From: Burkholderiales bacterium
GTDB taxonomy: Bacteria; Pseudomonadota; Gammaproteobacteria; Burkholderiales; Burkholderiaceae_C
Length of the DNA stretch: 64,000 nt
Direction of reading: 5' to 3'
NCBI GenBank assembly: GCA_016703325.1
Contig: JADJCH010000033.1
Coordinates: 5,644 to 69,643, forward strand
Shown piece by piece: positions 44,960-52,537 of this stretch (position 1 is its first letter; each line of letters starts with the position of its first letter). A program made the translations under genes and the position numbers. The notes under the pieces were generated by a model. The model made no database searches. It had not been told where the DNA came from and saw nothing but the letters and a program-made list of their open reading frames with translations.

Positions 44960-46213
44960 CTACCCCACCACCACCGGCACCTTGACGGCTTTGCGGCTGG
45001 CCGAGAAGGGCGTCACCGCCACGCGCTCGGCTGCCGCGGCGGCGCTGGCGTCCAGGCCGATTTCGGCGTCGTCCAGGTAGCAGCCCGGGTCCTCGGCCCA
45101 GGGGTTGCCGGTGACCTGCTGGGCGCGAACGCGGGTGTTGCCGCCGCAGATGGCGAAGTGCTGGCATTGGGCGCACCGGCCGCCGACGGCGCGGGGCTTC
45201 TGCTTGAGGCCGGCCATGAGCGGGTCGCTGGTGTCGGCCCAGATGTCGCCGAAGGCGCGCTCGCGCACGCTGCCCAGGGGGTGGTGCCACCACATGGTGT
45301 CGGGGTGGACGATGCCGAGGTTGTCGATGTTGGCCACATTGACGCCGCTGGAATTGCCGCCCCAGGCCTGCAGGTGGCCGCGCAGATCGTCCACCCAGCG
45401 GGGGAAGCGCTGCTGCACCCACTGCAGCAGGTAGACGCCGTCCGCATCGTTGTTGCCGGTGACGTATTCGCGCTCGCTGCCGGCCTGGGCATCGCGCCAG
45501 GCGGTGTCGAAGAGCAGGTCCATCGCCTGGCGGGTGGCGATGAAGTGGGCGTCGCGGCCGCGGTGGATGTTGCCGCGCCCGGCGTAGTTGAGGTGGGAGA
45601 AGTAGAACTTCTCGGCGCCCTCGTCGTGCATGAGCTGCAGCAGCGCGGGCAGTTCGCCGGCGTTGAGGTCGGTCATGGTGTAGCGCAGGCCGACCTTGAC
45701 ACCGCGTTCGTGCAGGTGCCTCACGGCAGCCAGGCTGCGGTCGAAGGCACCCTCGAGCCGGCGGAAGCGGTCGTGTACGGCGCCGATGCCGTCCAGGCTG
45801 ATGCCGACGTAGTTGAAGCGCGCCCGGGCCACGCGGTCGGCCATCGGGGCGTCGATCAGGGTGCCGTTGGTGGACAGGCCGACGTAGAAGCCCATCGCCT
45901 TGGCGCGGTCGGCAATGTCGAACAGGTCCGGCCGCAGCAGCGGCTCGCCGCCGGAGAGGATGAGCACCGGCACGCGGGCGGCCTTGAGGTCGTCCATGAC
46001 GCCGAAGACCTCGGTGGTGCTGAGCTCGCCGCTGTACTCATGGTCGGCCGAGAGGGCGTAGCAATGTTTGCAGGTGAGGTTGCAGCGGCGGATGAGGTTC
46101 CAGATGACGACCGGCCCCGGCAGCACTGCGCCGCGCCGCGCCGGCAGTGCGGGGTAGCTGCCGCTGCGCTCGGCGGTGGCGAGGTCGCGCAGGTAGTGGG
46201 AGATGCGGAACAT
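44960..46213 (-). CDS. nirJ: Haem d1 biosynthesis radical SAM protein NirJ
   Basis: NirJ (417 residues from ATG 46213) is a radical SAM enzyme that replaces the propionate side chains of the haem d1 precursor. The SAM cluster motif is C44-x3-C48-x2-C51 in RRCNLTCKHCY. Another typical block is SGGEPLLRPDLFDIA. The C-terminal SPASM-like cysteines lie in GGRCAQCQHFAICGGNTRVR and PGCYLDD. A longer ORF upstream from 46501 overlaps nirH and was rejected. It is the last gene of the nirC-F-DL-G-H-J run, 20 bases after nirH. Confidence 0.93.
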   Translation of the reverse strand: MFRISHYLRDLATAERSGSYPALPARRGAVLPGPVVIWNLIRRCNLTCKHCYALSADHEYSGELSTTEVFGVMDDLKAARVPVLILSGGEPLLRPDLFDIADRAKAMGFYVGLSTNGTLIDAPMADRVARARFNYVGISLDGIGAVHDRFRRLEGAFDRSLAAVRHLHERGVKVGLRYTMTDLNAGELPALLQLMHDEGAEKFYFSHLNYAGRGNIHRGRDAHFIATRQAMDLLFDTAWRDAQAGSEREYVTGNNDADGVYLLQWVQQRFPRWVDDLRGHLQAWGGNSSGVNVANIDNLGIVHPDTMWWHHPLGSVRERAFGDIWADTSDPLMAGLKQKPRAVGGRCAQCQHFAICGGNTRVRAQQVTGNPWAEDPGCYLDDAEIGLDASAAAAAERVAVTPFSASRKAVKVPVVVG

Positions 46214-46233
46214 GGTGAATGCCTTCGTTCGAG

Positions 46234-46737
46234 TCAGCCGGCGTGGCCCAGCCGCAGGCCCGTCTTTTTCAGGATCTCGCTGGAGTAGAGGATGTCGTGG
46301 CCGCGGCAGGCGTCGCCCAGCAGGCGGCGCAGTTCGGCGGCCTGGGCCTCCACCTCGGCGCGGCTGCGGCCGTGCAGCATGGCGAACAGGTTGTAGGGCC
46401 AGTCGGGCAGGTGGCGGGGGCGGCGGTAGCAGTGGCTCACGCCGGGCAGGGCGCCGACGCGCTCGCCCAGGTCGTCCACCCGGGCATCGTCCACGTCCCA
46501 CACCGTCATGCCGTTGGCGGTGAAGCCCAGGCGGTAGTGGTTGGGCACCGCACCGATGCGGCGGATCAGGCCTTGGTCCAGCATGCGCTCCAGGTGCTCC
46601 TGCACCGCCTCGCCGGACACGCCGAGCAGGGCGCCCACCGCCTCGTAGGGGCGCGCCACCAGCGGCAGGCCGCCCTGGGTGGCGGCGATCAGGGCACGGT
46701 CGAATTCACTCAGGCCGCTTCGTTCCAGGGTGGACAT
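46234..46737 (-). CDS. nirH: Sirohaem decarboxylase subunit NirH
   Basis: This 167-residue Lrp/AsnC-like protein (ATG 46737, MSTLERSGLSEFDRALIAAT) belongs to the NirDLGH set that decarboxylates sirohaem to didecarboxysirohaem. It has an N-terminal winged helix (GLPLVARPYEAVGALLGVSG) and a C-terminal sensor-like domain with HCYRRPRHLPDWPYNLFAMLHG. The end SSEILKKTGLRL is typical of NirH and NirL. Naming as NirH follows gene order between nirG and nirJ. Confidence 0.85.
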   Translation of the reverse strand: MSTLERSGLSEFDRALIAATQGGLPLVARPYEAVGALLGVSGEAVQEHLERMLDQGLIRRIGAVPNHYRLGFTANGMTVWDVDDARVDDLGERVGALPGVSHCYRRPRHLPDWPYNLFAMLHGRSRAEVEAQAAELRRLLGDACRGHDILYSSEILKKTGLRLGHAG

Positions 46738-46760
46738 GTGGGGCTCCCGTTCAGCGGTGA

Positions 46761-47312
46761 TCAGTTCAGGGTGGCCTCGCCAAAGGTGGTGTCCCACTCG
46801 GCCAGGGGCTCTTCCAGCGGCAGGCGCAGCTCGACGAAGTATTCGCGCTCCTTCGGGAAGGCGAACACCGGCAGGCCGGTTTCTGCCTCGATGGCGGCGA
46901 TCACCTCGGCGGCCCGCTCGGGGGACTCCGCCCCGACCACGAACCACATGTTGAGGGCATGGTCACGGCGGTAGTTGTGCGCCACCTCGGGGTGGGCGTT
47001 GACCTGGGCCACCACGGCGCCCCAGCGGGCGGGGCTGACCTGCAGGGCCGCCAGCACGAACAGGCCGCCGGCGCGTTCGATCTGGAACAGCGGGCCGAAG
47101 CGGGTCAGCACGCCCTGGGAGAGCAGGCGGCGCAGGCGCTCGATCAGGCCGTCCTCGCTGAGGCCAAGTTCGGCCGCCACCTGGGCGAAGGGCCGGTCCA
47201 CCAGCGGGAAGCCGCCATGCAGCCGGGTGAGGATGCGCCGGTCCATCGGGTCCAGCCGCAGCGCGTTGTCGGCGCCGGGGAGCCGGTCTTGGGAACGCTC
47301 AGGCACAGGCAT
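46761..47312 (-). CDS. nirG: Sirohaem decarboxylase subunit NirG
   Basis: The 183-residue protein (MPVPERSQDRLPGADNALRL) has the same Lrp-like layout: LDPMDRRILTRLHGGFPLVD, then HPEVAHNYRRDHALNMWFVV and LPVFAFPKEREYFVELRLPL. ATG 47312 is chosen because AGGAG sits 7 bases before it; the GTG at 47318 would be only 1 base from that site. It overlaps the nirDL stop slightly. It acts with NirDL and NirH in haem d1 formation. Confidence 0.86.
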   Translation of the reverse strand: MPVPERSQDRLPGADNALRLDPMDRRILTRLHGGFPLVDRPFAQVAAELGLSEDGLIERLRRLLSQGVLTRFGPLFQIERAGGLFVLAALQVSPARWGAVVAQVNAHPEVAHNYRRDHALNMWFVVGAESPERAAEVIAAIEAETGLPVFAFPKEREYFVELRLPLEEPLAEWDTTFGEATLN

Positions 47313-48420
47313 GGTCACTCTCCTGTTTCAGTGGGGACGGTGGGAGCGGCAATGGGAACGACAACGGGAACGGCTGCGGCAGCGCCGCGCGGAAGCGGCT
47401 GGCACCGGTCTGCTTGAAGCGCCGGCTGGAGAACAGCACGTTGCGCGGCCGGTCGGCCAGGCCGGCCAGGGCGATGCCGTCGGCCAGGTGCTGCAGCACG
47501 CCCAGGCGGTCGCGGCCATGCACCATGCAGTAGAGGTTGTAGGGCCAACCGTCGGCGCGGGCGCGGCGGTAGGCCAGGGTGACCCCCGGGGCGGCCGCCA
47601 GCGCGGCACCGCAGGCGTCGACCTGGTCGTCGGGCACGTTGAACACCGTCATGGCGTTGCAGCCCCAGCCCAGCTCATGGTGGCGCACCACGGTGCCGAA
47701 GCGGCGCAGCGTGCCGGCGTCGCACCAGCTGCGCAGGGTGGCCAGGATGTCCTCGGCGCTGCGGCCCAGTTGGCTGGCCCAGTCGTCGTAGGGCTGCGCG
47801 ACGATCGGCAGGCCCTGCTCGGCCAGGGCGGCCAGCGGCAGGTCGGCGGCAGTCACTGCGGCGCCCCGACGGGTGGAGCGGTGCGCCGGGGAGCGGAACG
47901 GAGCGGTGGGGGTCGAGGAGGTGGGGGCCCGCTCGCCACTGCGCAGGTCGAAACCCAGGTCGATGCGGTAGGGCCGCAGCATCGGCAGGCGCAGCGTGGC
48001 GCAACCGGTGGCGGCCTCCAGATCGACGATGGAGGACTCCACCTCCGCCGCGTCGGCACCGGTCATCACGAACCAGAGGTTGTGGCGGTGCTCGCGCTCG
48101 TAGTTGTGGTTGACGCCGGGGTGGGCGGAAACCCGGTCGGCCACGGCCTGCAGCCGCTCGGTGGGCACGGCCATGGCGGCCAGCACGCTGGCCCCCCCGG
48201 CGCCGGCGGCAAACACCGCGCCGATGCGGCTCAGGCTGCCGTCGGCCACCAGGCGGCGATAGCCGGCCAGCACGGCCTCCGTGCTGCAGCCCAGCTCGGC
48301 GGCGATGCGGGCAAAGGGCTCGCGCTCCAGCGGGAAGTGGTGCTGCCAGGGGTTGAGCAGGGCCAGGCGGAAGGCCTCCTGAGCGGCGTCGTCGGTGGGG
48401 CTGCGCTGCGGATCCAGCAT
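47299..48420 (-). CDS. nirDL: Sirohaem decarboxylase NirD-NirL fusion
   Basis: The 373-residue protein contains two Lrp-like units in one chain. The first, NirD-like, covers residues about 15-155 (HPGVNHNYEREHRHNLWFVM). The second, NirL-like, covers about 190-345 (LTLAYRRARADGWPYNLYCM written here as VTLAYRRARADGWPYNLYCM, and FSSRRFKQTGASRF). A linker rich in S, T and R joins them. Fused NirDL is known from other denitrifiers. ATG 48420 (MLDPQRSPTDDAAQEAFRLA) is preferred over a start at 48567. It overlaps nirG by 14 bases. Confidence 0.87.
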   Translation of the reverse strand: MLDPQRSPTDDAAQEAFRLALLNPWQHHFPLEREPFARIAAELGCSTEAVLAGYRRLVADGSLSRIGAVFAAGAGGASVLAAMAVPTERLQAVADRVSAHPGVNHNYEREHRHNLWFVMTGADAAEVESSIVDLEAATGCATLRLPMLRPYRIDLGFDLRSGERAPTSSTPTAPFRSPAHRSTRRGAAVTAADLPLAALAEQGLPIVAQPYDDWASQLGRSAEDILATLRSWCDAGTLRRFGTVVRHHELGWGCNAMTVFNVPDDQVDACGAALAAAPGVTLAYRRARADGWPYNLYCMVHGRDRLGVLQHLADGIALAGLADRPRNVLFSSRRFKQTGASRFRAALPQPFPLSFPLPLPPSPLKQESDHACA

Positions 48421-48511
48421 CGGGGCACCTGTTACCTGTGGGGGTGGACGTTGCGGGGGACTGAGGGGGGCTGCGGAGTACGGCGAGCTGTGATCCGGCA
48501 CATCGACCGGG

Positions 48512-49789
48512 TCAGAAGCCGGTGCGGGCCGCGCGGGCGGTGAAGAAGATGCCGCTGGGCGCATCAATCTCCAGCTGCGCCAGCGGTTCGAGCCGCTGGG
48601 TGTCGTAGACCACCACGCGGCGGTCGTCGCGGGCGCTGATCCACACCGCCTCGCTGCGCGGCGTGAACTCCATGTGCAGCACCGCCTTGCCGGGCTCCAG
48701 GGTGCGCACGACGCGGCGGCTGGGCACGTCGATGACTTGCACGCGGTGGTAGTCCGGCACGGCGAAGTTGACCCAGACCTGCCGGCCGTCCGGCCGGGCG
48801 ATCACGAACACCGGCTGGCCGGCCACCGGCACGCGGGCCACCTCCTGCCAGGTGTCGGTGTCCACCACCAGCACCTCATGGCGGCCGATGGCCGGCAGCC
48901 AGGCCAGCCGGCCGGCCACCGCCCAGCCGCGCAGGTGCGGCATCTTGAACACCGGCAGCGGCTGCTCGCCACGGCCGTAGCCGCCCAGGATGCGCTGCAC
49001 CCGGGGCTGCTCGTCCCAGAGGTCGAGCAGGGCCAGGCCGTCTTCGCCGAACAGGCCGGCGATGTAGTGCCGGCCGTTGGGTGTGACCAGGGCGTCGTAC
49101 GGCTGTCGGCCGATGCCGTTGAACTTCGTCACCTTGGGTGCGGCCGGGTCGCTGCAATCGGCCACCCAGATGGCGTCGGCGTCGAACAGGCTGTAGGCAA
49201 AGCGCCGGCCAGGCAGGTCCACCAGGCCGACCACCCGCGACAGGCGGCCGGGGGCGAACTCGGCCGGGATGTCGCAACGCAGCGCCAGCGTTTCGGCGTC
49301 GAACACCTTGACGCCGCCGGGGGTGTAGTTCTGCGCCGCCACCAGCGTGCCGTCTGCCGAGATGGCGCCGCCGATGGAGTTGCCGGCCTGCATCACCCGG
49401 GCAACCAGGCGCTGCGTCAGCAGGTCCACCTTGCTCAGGCCCCCATCGCGGCCGAACACATAGGCATAACGCTGATCGCGGGAGAACACCACCGAGGCGT
49501 GGGACAGATCCCCCAGCCCGCCCACCTCGCCCAGCACGCTGCGGCTGCTGCTGCTGACGATGGACAGCGCCCCGCGGGCGCGCTGCACCACCACACCCAG
49601 GTCGCCACTGCCGCGCAGCAGGCCCGCAGCCGCGGGCTCGGCGGACACCGGGGAGGCGGAGGTTGCCGGTGCGAGGGACGGAGCCGACGGGGCCGATGGG
49701 GCCAATGCGGCCGCGGCACAACCGCCCAGGCCCATGGAAGTAGACAGGCCGGCGAACAGTCCAGCCGACAGGCAATCACGCCGTTTCAT
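48512..49789 (-). CDS. nirF: Haem d1 biosynthesis protein NirF
   Basis: NirF (425 residues) is an eight-bladed beta-propeller related to the d1 domain of NirS and needed for a late step in haem d1 formation. It starts MKRRDCLSAGLFAGLSTSMG with a twin-arginine-like or lipoprotein-like leader (LGGCAAA), so it is exported. Propeller blocks include YAYVFGRDGGLSKVDLL and PYDALVTPNGRHYIAGLFGE. It overlaps the nirC stop by four bases (ATGA). Its exact reaction is still debated in the literature. Confidence 0.9.
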   Translation of the reverse strand: MKRRDCLSAGLFAGLSTSMGLGGCAAAALAPSAPSAPSLAPATSASPVSAEPAAAGLLRGSGDLGVVVQRARGALSIVSSSSRSVLGEVGGLGDLSHASVVFSRDQRYAYVFGRDGGLSKVDLLTQRLVARVMQAGNSIGGAISADGTLVAAQNYTPGGVKVFDAETLALRCDIPAEFAPGRLSRVVGLVDLPGRRFAYSLFDADAIWVADCSDPAAPKVTKFNGIGRQPYDALVTPNGRHYIAGLFGEDGLALLDLWDEQPRVQRILGGYGRGEQPLPVFKMPHLRGWAVAGRLAWLPAIGRHEVLVVDTDTWQEVARVPVAGQPVFVIARPDGRQVWVNFAVPDYHRVQVIDVPSRRVVRTLEPGKAVLHMEFTPRSEAVWISARDDRRVVVYDTQRLEPLAQLEIDAPSGIFFTARAARTGF

Positions 49790-50217
49790 TGGGAACCCTC
49801 CTCCGGGAAGCCGCGGCGCAGCTGCTCGGCGATCCAGCGCGCCTCGGCCTCGGAGATCATGGAACGCCAGCCGGGCATCGGTGTGCCGGGGCGCCCCTGG
49901 TAGATGGTGGCCACCAGCGAGTCCAGCGGCCAGTCGGCCAGGGCCTCGCGGGTGATGGCGGGGCCCAGCCCGCCGGTGAGCCGCATGCCATGGCAGGAGC
50001 CGCAGTCCTGGCGCACCATGCGCACCAGCGTGTCGCGGCGGGCCGGCTCGCTGGCCTGCGCGGCCGGTGGCAGCGCTGCACCCGGCAGCAGCAGCAGCAG
50101 CGGCAGAAGCACGGCCGGCAGCCCCGCCCTGCGCGCGGCCGGGAGGCCGGACGCCCTGCCCACCAGCGGGGCGCAAGCCGGCATCGCGGTGGGCACTGAG
50201 GTGGGCAGGCGGGACAT
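49786..50217 (-). CDS. nirC: Small c-type cytochrome NirC
   Basis: The 143-residue precursor has a hydrophobic leader (VLLPLLLLLPGAALPPAAQA) and one haem-binding site CGSCH (C72, C75, H76). A conserved methionine lies in GTPMPGWRSMIS. NirC is a cytochrome c55x that can donate electrons to NirS or assist d1 maturation. The start is ATG 50217. Longer in-frame sequence back to 50334 was rejected because it would contain the regulatory site at 50321-50334. Confidence 0.88.
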   Translation of the reverse strand: MSRLPTSVPTAMPACAPLVGRASGLPAARRAGLPAVLLPLLLLLPGAALPPAAQASEPARRDTLVRMVRQDCGSCHGMRLTGGLGPAITREALADWPLDSLVATIYQGRPGTPMPGWRSMISEAEARWIAEQLRRGFPEEGSQ

Positions 50218-50320
50218 GGCTGAAGCTCCTGAATCCGGCCCCGCTCCATTTGCTGCTGATCTGCTGCAGCAGCGCTGCAGGGCCGTGATCGCATGATCAA
50301 CGTCAAGCCCGGGCGCAGCG

Positions 50321-50334
50321 ATGAACTGGTTCAA
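50321..50334 (-). promoter_or_regulatory. FNR/Dnr-type site upstream of nirC
   Basis: ATGAACTGGTTCAA matches the TTGA-N6-TCAA core with one mismatch and is 13/14 identical to the site upstream of nirS. It lies about 104 bases before nirC, so the nirC-J operon likely has its own oxygen- or NO-controlled promoter. Confidence 0.6.
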
Positions 50335-50373
50335 GAATTCGCGCCCCCCTGGGGCCGGCGCGCCGGCAAAGGG

Positions 50374-50757
50374 TCACTCGACCCGGATTTCACCCTTCAT
50401 TTCGGGGTGGGGACCACACTCGTAGGGGTATGTGCCGGGTCGATCGAAACGCTGCTGCCAGCTTTCGTCCGGGAAGAAGCGCTCCGACTCGAACCCCTGC
50501 GGCCCCAGCAGCCGCACGCTGTGGGCGGTGCGCTTCTCGCGGTTGATCCAGCGCACGGTGCTGCCCACAGGCACGGTGACCCGATCGGGGATGAAGCGGT
50601 AGTCGCGGATCTCGATGGTGACCACCGGTCCCACTGCAGAGGCCGCGGCCCCAGGTGCAGCCAGTTGGGCCCGCACCATGCCGGGAGCCGACAGCAGCAG
50701 CAGCACAGCGGCAGCACACAGGCGGATCGAACCCCGCCGGTCGTCAGAGTGTTGCAT
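50374..50757 (-). CDS. Amicyanin-like cupredoxin
   Basis: The 127-residue precursor has a leader (IRLCAAAVLLLLSAPGMVRA) and one cupredoxin domain. The type-1 copper ligands are H79 (TAHSV), then C114, H117 and M120 in YECGPHPEMKGE. The Cys-x2-His-x2-Met loop is the short amicyanin spacing. It should be a periplasmic one-electron carrier. It sits between the cytochrome gene and nirC and may deliver electrons to NirS in place of the missing nirM cytochrome. Confidence 0.88.
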   Translation of the reverse strand: MQHSDDRRGSIRLCAAAVLLLLSAPGMVRAQLAAPGAAASAVGPVVTIEIRDYRFIPDRVTVPVGSTVRWINREKRTAHSVRLLGPQGFESERFFPDESWQQRFDRPGTYPYECGPHPEMKGEIRVE

Positions 50758-50964
50758 GGTGCGCCACAGCCTCCGAAATGAAAAATGGCCGACAGCCTCG
50801 TGAAGAGAAAGTCGGCCCAACGAGGAGTCCCATCGCTGACCGGTGCCGATCCTGGACCGCACACCGCCCTACCCCCGGACTCCCCGACATGCCCGGTGCG
50901 ACCACGACGACGCCCGCAGGGAGCGTCGCCACCGGTCGGATCACGCTCAACCCCCGCGGGGAAT

Positions 50965-51828
50965 TTATTGCTTGGCCGCGGTGATGTCGGCCTTGGCGTC
51001 GATGCCCAGCGTGTAGCCCAGCGACACCTGGTGGAAACGCCCGCCGGCCCAGTCGTCGTGCACCGCAAAGCCGAAGTTCACCGTCTTGCCGGCGGCCAGG
51101 GCCACGTCCCCTTCACCACCGCTGAGCTTGCGGGTGAAGACCACCACCCACTCATCGCCCTTCTTCTCGCCCTTGGCGTCGACCAGGGCCTTGCCGCCTT
51201 CCATGACGCGCTTGTCGGCCACGTAGCCGTCGAACTTGCCGCCCTTGCTGGTCCACTGGACCAGGTCGTAGTACTTGCCGGAAGCCAGGCTGCCGTCCTT
51301 GACGTACTTGGTCTTCTTGTCGTCCTTGCCCTCGGGCATGGTGCGGGCGTCAACGTGGCAGGTCTCCCAGCAGCCCGACAGGTTGGCCCGCTCGACCTTG
51401 TTGTCCTCCAGCATGAAGGCCAGCTTCACCTGGTTGTCCTTGTCCATCTTCTCGCCGCCGCTGGCGGCAGGCTGCTTCCAGCTGAAGCGCAGGTAGAGGT
51501 TGGCGCCGTCGTGGGCGGCCTGCACGTTCACAGGCACCGCGGCGGCCTTGCCCTTGATCGGCTTGGGCTCGATCTTCTGGCCCGAGGCGATCTTTTTGCC
51601 CATGTCGCCGGTTTCTTCATGGTGGCAACTGGCGCAGGACTCACCCTTCTTGAGGGCGCGGGCGCCGCCGTGTTCGGTGCCCTTGGTGATCCACTCGATC
51701 GGGGAGACCCCCGGATAGAAGGCCGTGATGGTCTTGGCCGGGACCTTGCTCCAGTCCGGAGCGGCGGCCAGCGAGGAGCCGGCCACCAGGGCCAGCGCAG
51801 CAGCCAGTGCGATGCGTGTCGGTTGCAT
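50965..51828 (-). CDS. Periplasmic c-type cytochrome, ethylbenzene-dehydrogenase-gamma-like
   Basis: The 287-residue protein has a leader (MQPTRIALAAALALVAGSSL). A haem site CASCH lies at residues 65-69, and a C-x3-C-H motif (C153, C157, H158 in GCWETCHVDA) is probably a second, unusual haem site. The C-terminal beta-rich part contains VVVFTRKLSGGEGDV and VNFGFAVHDDW. This resembles the haem-binding ethylbenzene dehydrogenase gamma or cytochrome c-552 group. It takes the position of nirB after nirT in nirSTB clusters, though I do not claim homology. It likely shuttles electrons. Confidence 0.75.
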   Translation of the reverse strand: MQPTRIALAAALALVAGSSLAAAPDWSKVPAKTITAFYPGVSPIEWITKGTEHGGARALKKGESCASCHHEETGDMGKKIASGQKIEPKPIKGKAAAVPVNVQAAHDGANLYLRFSWKQPAASGGEKMDKDNQVKLAFMLEDNKVERANLSGCWETCHVDARTMPEGKDDKKTKYVKDGSLASGKYYDLVQWTSKGGKFDGYVADKRVMEGGKALVDAKGEKKGDEWVVVFTRKLSGGEGDVALAAGKTVNFGFAVHDDWAGGRFHQVSLGYTLGIDAKADITAAKQ

Positions 51829-51839
51829 GGTGGTTCCTT

Positions 51840-52430
51840 TCACTCGTCGTCTTCTTTCATGCCTTGCGGCTTGTGGTGGGCGATGCCCTTGTGGCAGTCG
51901 ATGCAGGTATCGCCATCCTTCCTGGCCATCTCGTGGGATTTCTTGGCGCGCGGCTTCTGGCGCTCGGCATCCATCGCGTCCATCGAGTGGCAGTTGCGGC
52001 ACTCCAGCGACTGGTTGGCCTTCATGCGCGCCCATTCACTCTCGGCAAGCTTCAGTCGCTTGGCCTCGAACTTTTCGCGGGTGTCGATGGTGCCGGTGAG
52101 CTTGCCCCAGACCTCGCGCGAAGCCTGGATCTTGCGCAGCATCTTCGGGCCCCACTCCTTGGGCACGTGGCAGTCCGGGCAGGTGGCCCGCACACCGGTG
52201 CGGTTGGTGTAGTGGATGGTGTTTTCCTTGTACTCGGCGTAGACGTTCTCTCGCATCTCATGGCAGCTGATGCAGAACGCCTCCTTGTTGGTGGCTTCCA
52301 GCGCGGTGTTGAACCCACCCCAGAAGAGCACGCCGAACACAACGCCGACCAGCAGCAGGGTCAGCACCGAGTATTTGGAACTGGGCCGGCGCAGCAGCGC
52401 CACAAGCCCATTGCTTTGCTTCTCACTCAC
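51840..52430 (-). CDS. nirT: Tetrahaem quinol dehydrogenase (NapC/NirT family)
   Basis: The 196-residue protein has one N-terminal membrane anchor (residues about 20-40, VLTLLLVGVVFGVLFWGGF). Four haem sites follow: CISCH 53-57, CPDCH 84-88, CRNCH 144-148 and CIDCH 176-180. NapC/NirT proteins oxidise quinol and pass electrons to periplasmic reductases. The gene directly follows nirS, as in nirST of Pseudomonas stutzeri. The start is GTG 52430 (MSEKQSNGLVALL); no upstream ATG fits. The spacing of 11 bases to the next cytochrome suggests one transcript. Confidence 0.92.
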   Translation of the reverse strand: MSEKQSNGLVALLRRPSSKYSVLTLLLVGVVFGVLFWGGFNTALEATNKEAFCISCHEMRENVYAEYKENTIHYTNRTGVRATCPDCHVPKEWGPKMLRKIQASREVWGKLTGTIDTREKFEAKRLKLAESEWARMKANQSLECRNCHSMDAMDAERQKPRAKKSHEMARKDGDTCIDCHKGIAHHKPQGMKEDDE

Positions 52431-52537
52431 GTCCAGATCCTCCGGATCCGAAAAACCGGGTGGCACCCCGGCCGGCCAGGCCGGCCGGGGTGCAGGCAAG
52501 GGGCCGCAAAGCCCGCACTGCCCTCCCGGAGGCACGG

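Noticed and set aside
50286..50299. TGATC-N4-GATCA as a second FNR box
   Set aside because: The half-site spacing differs from TTGA-N6-TCAA; the site at 50321-50334 fits better.
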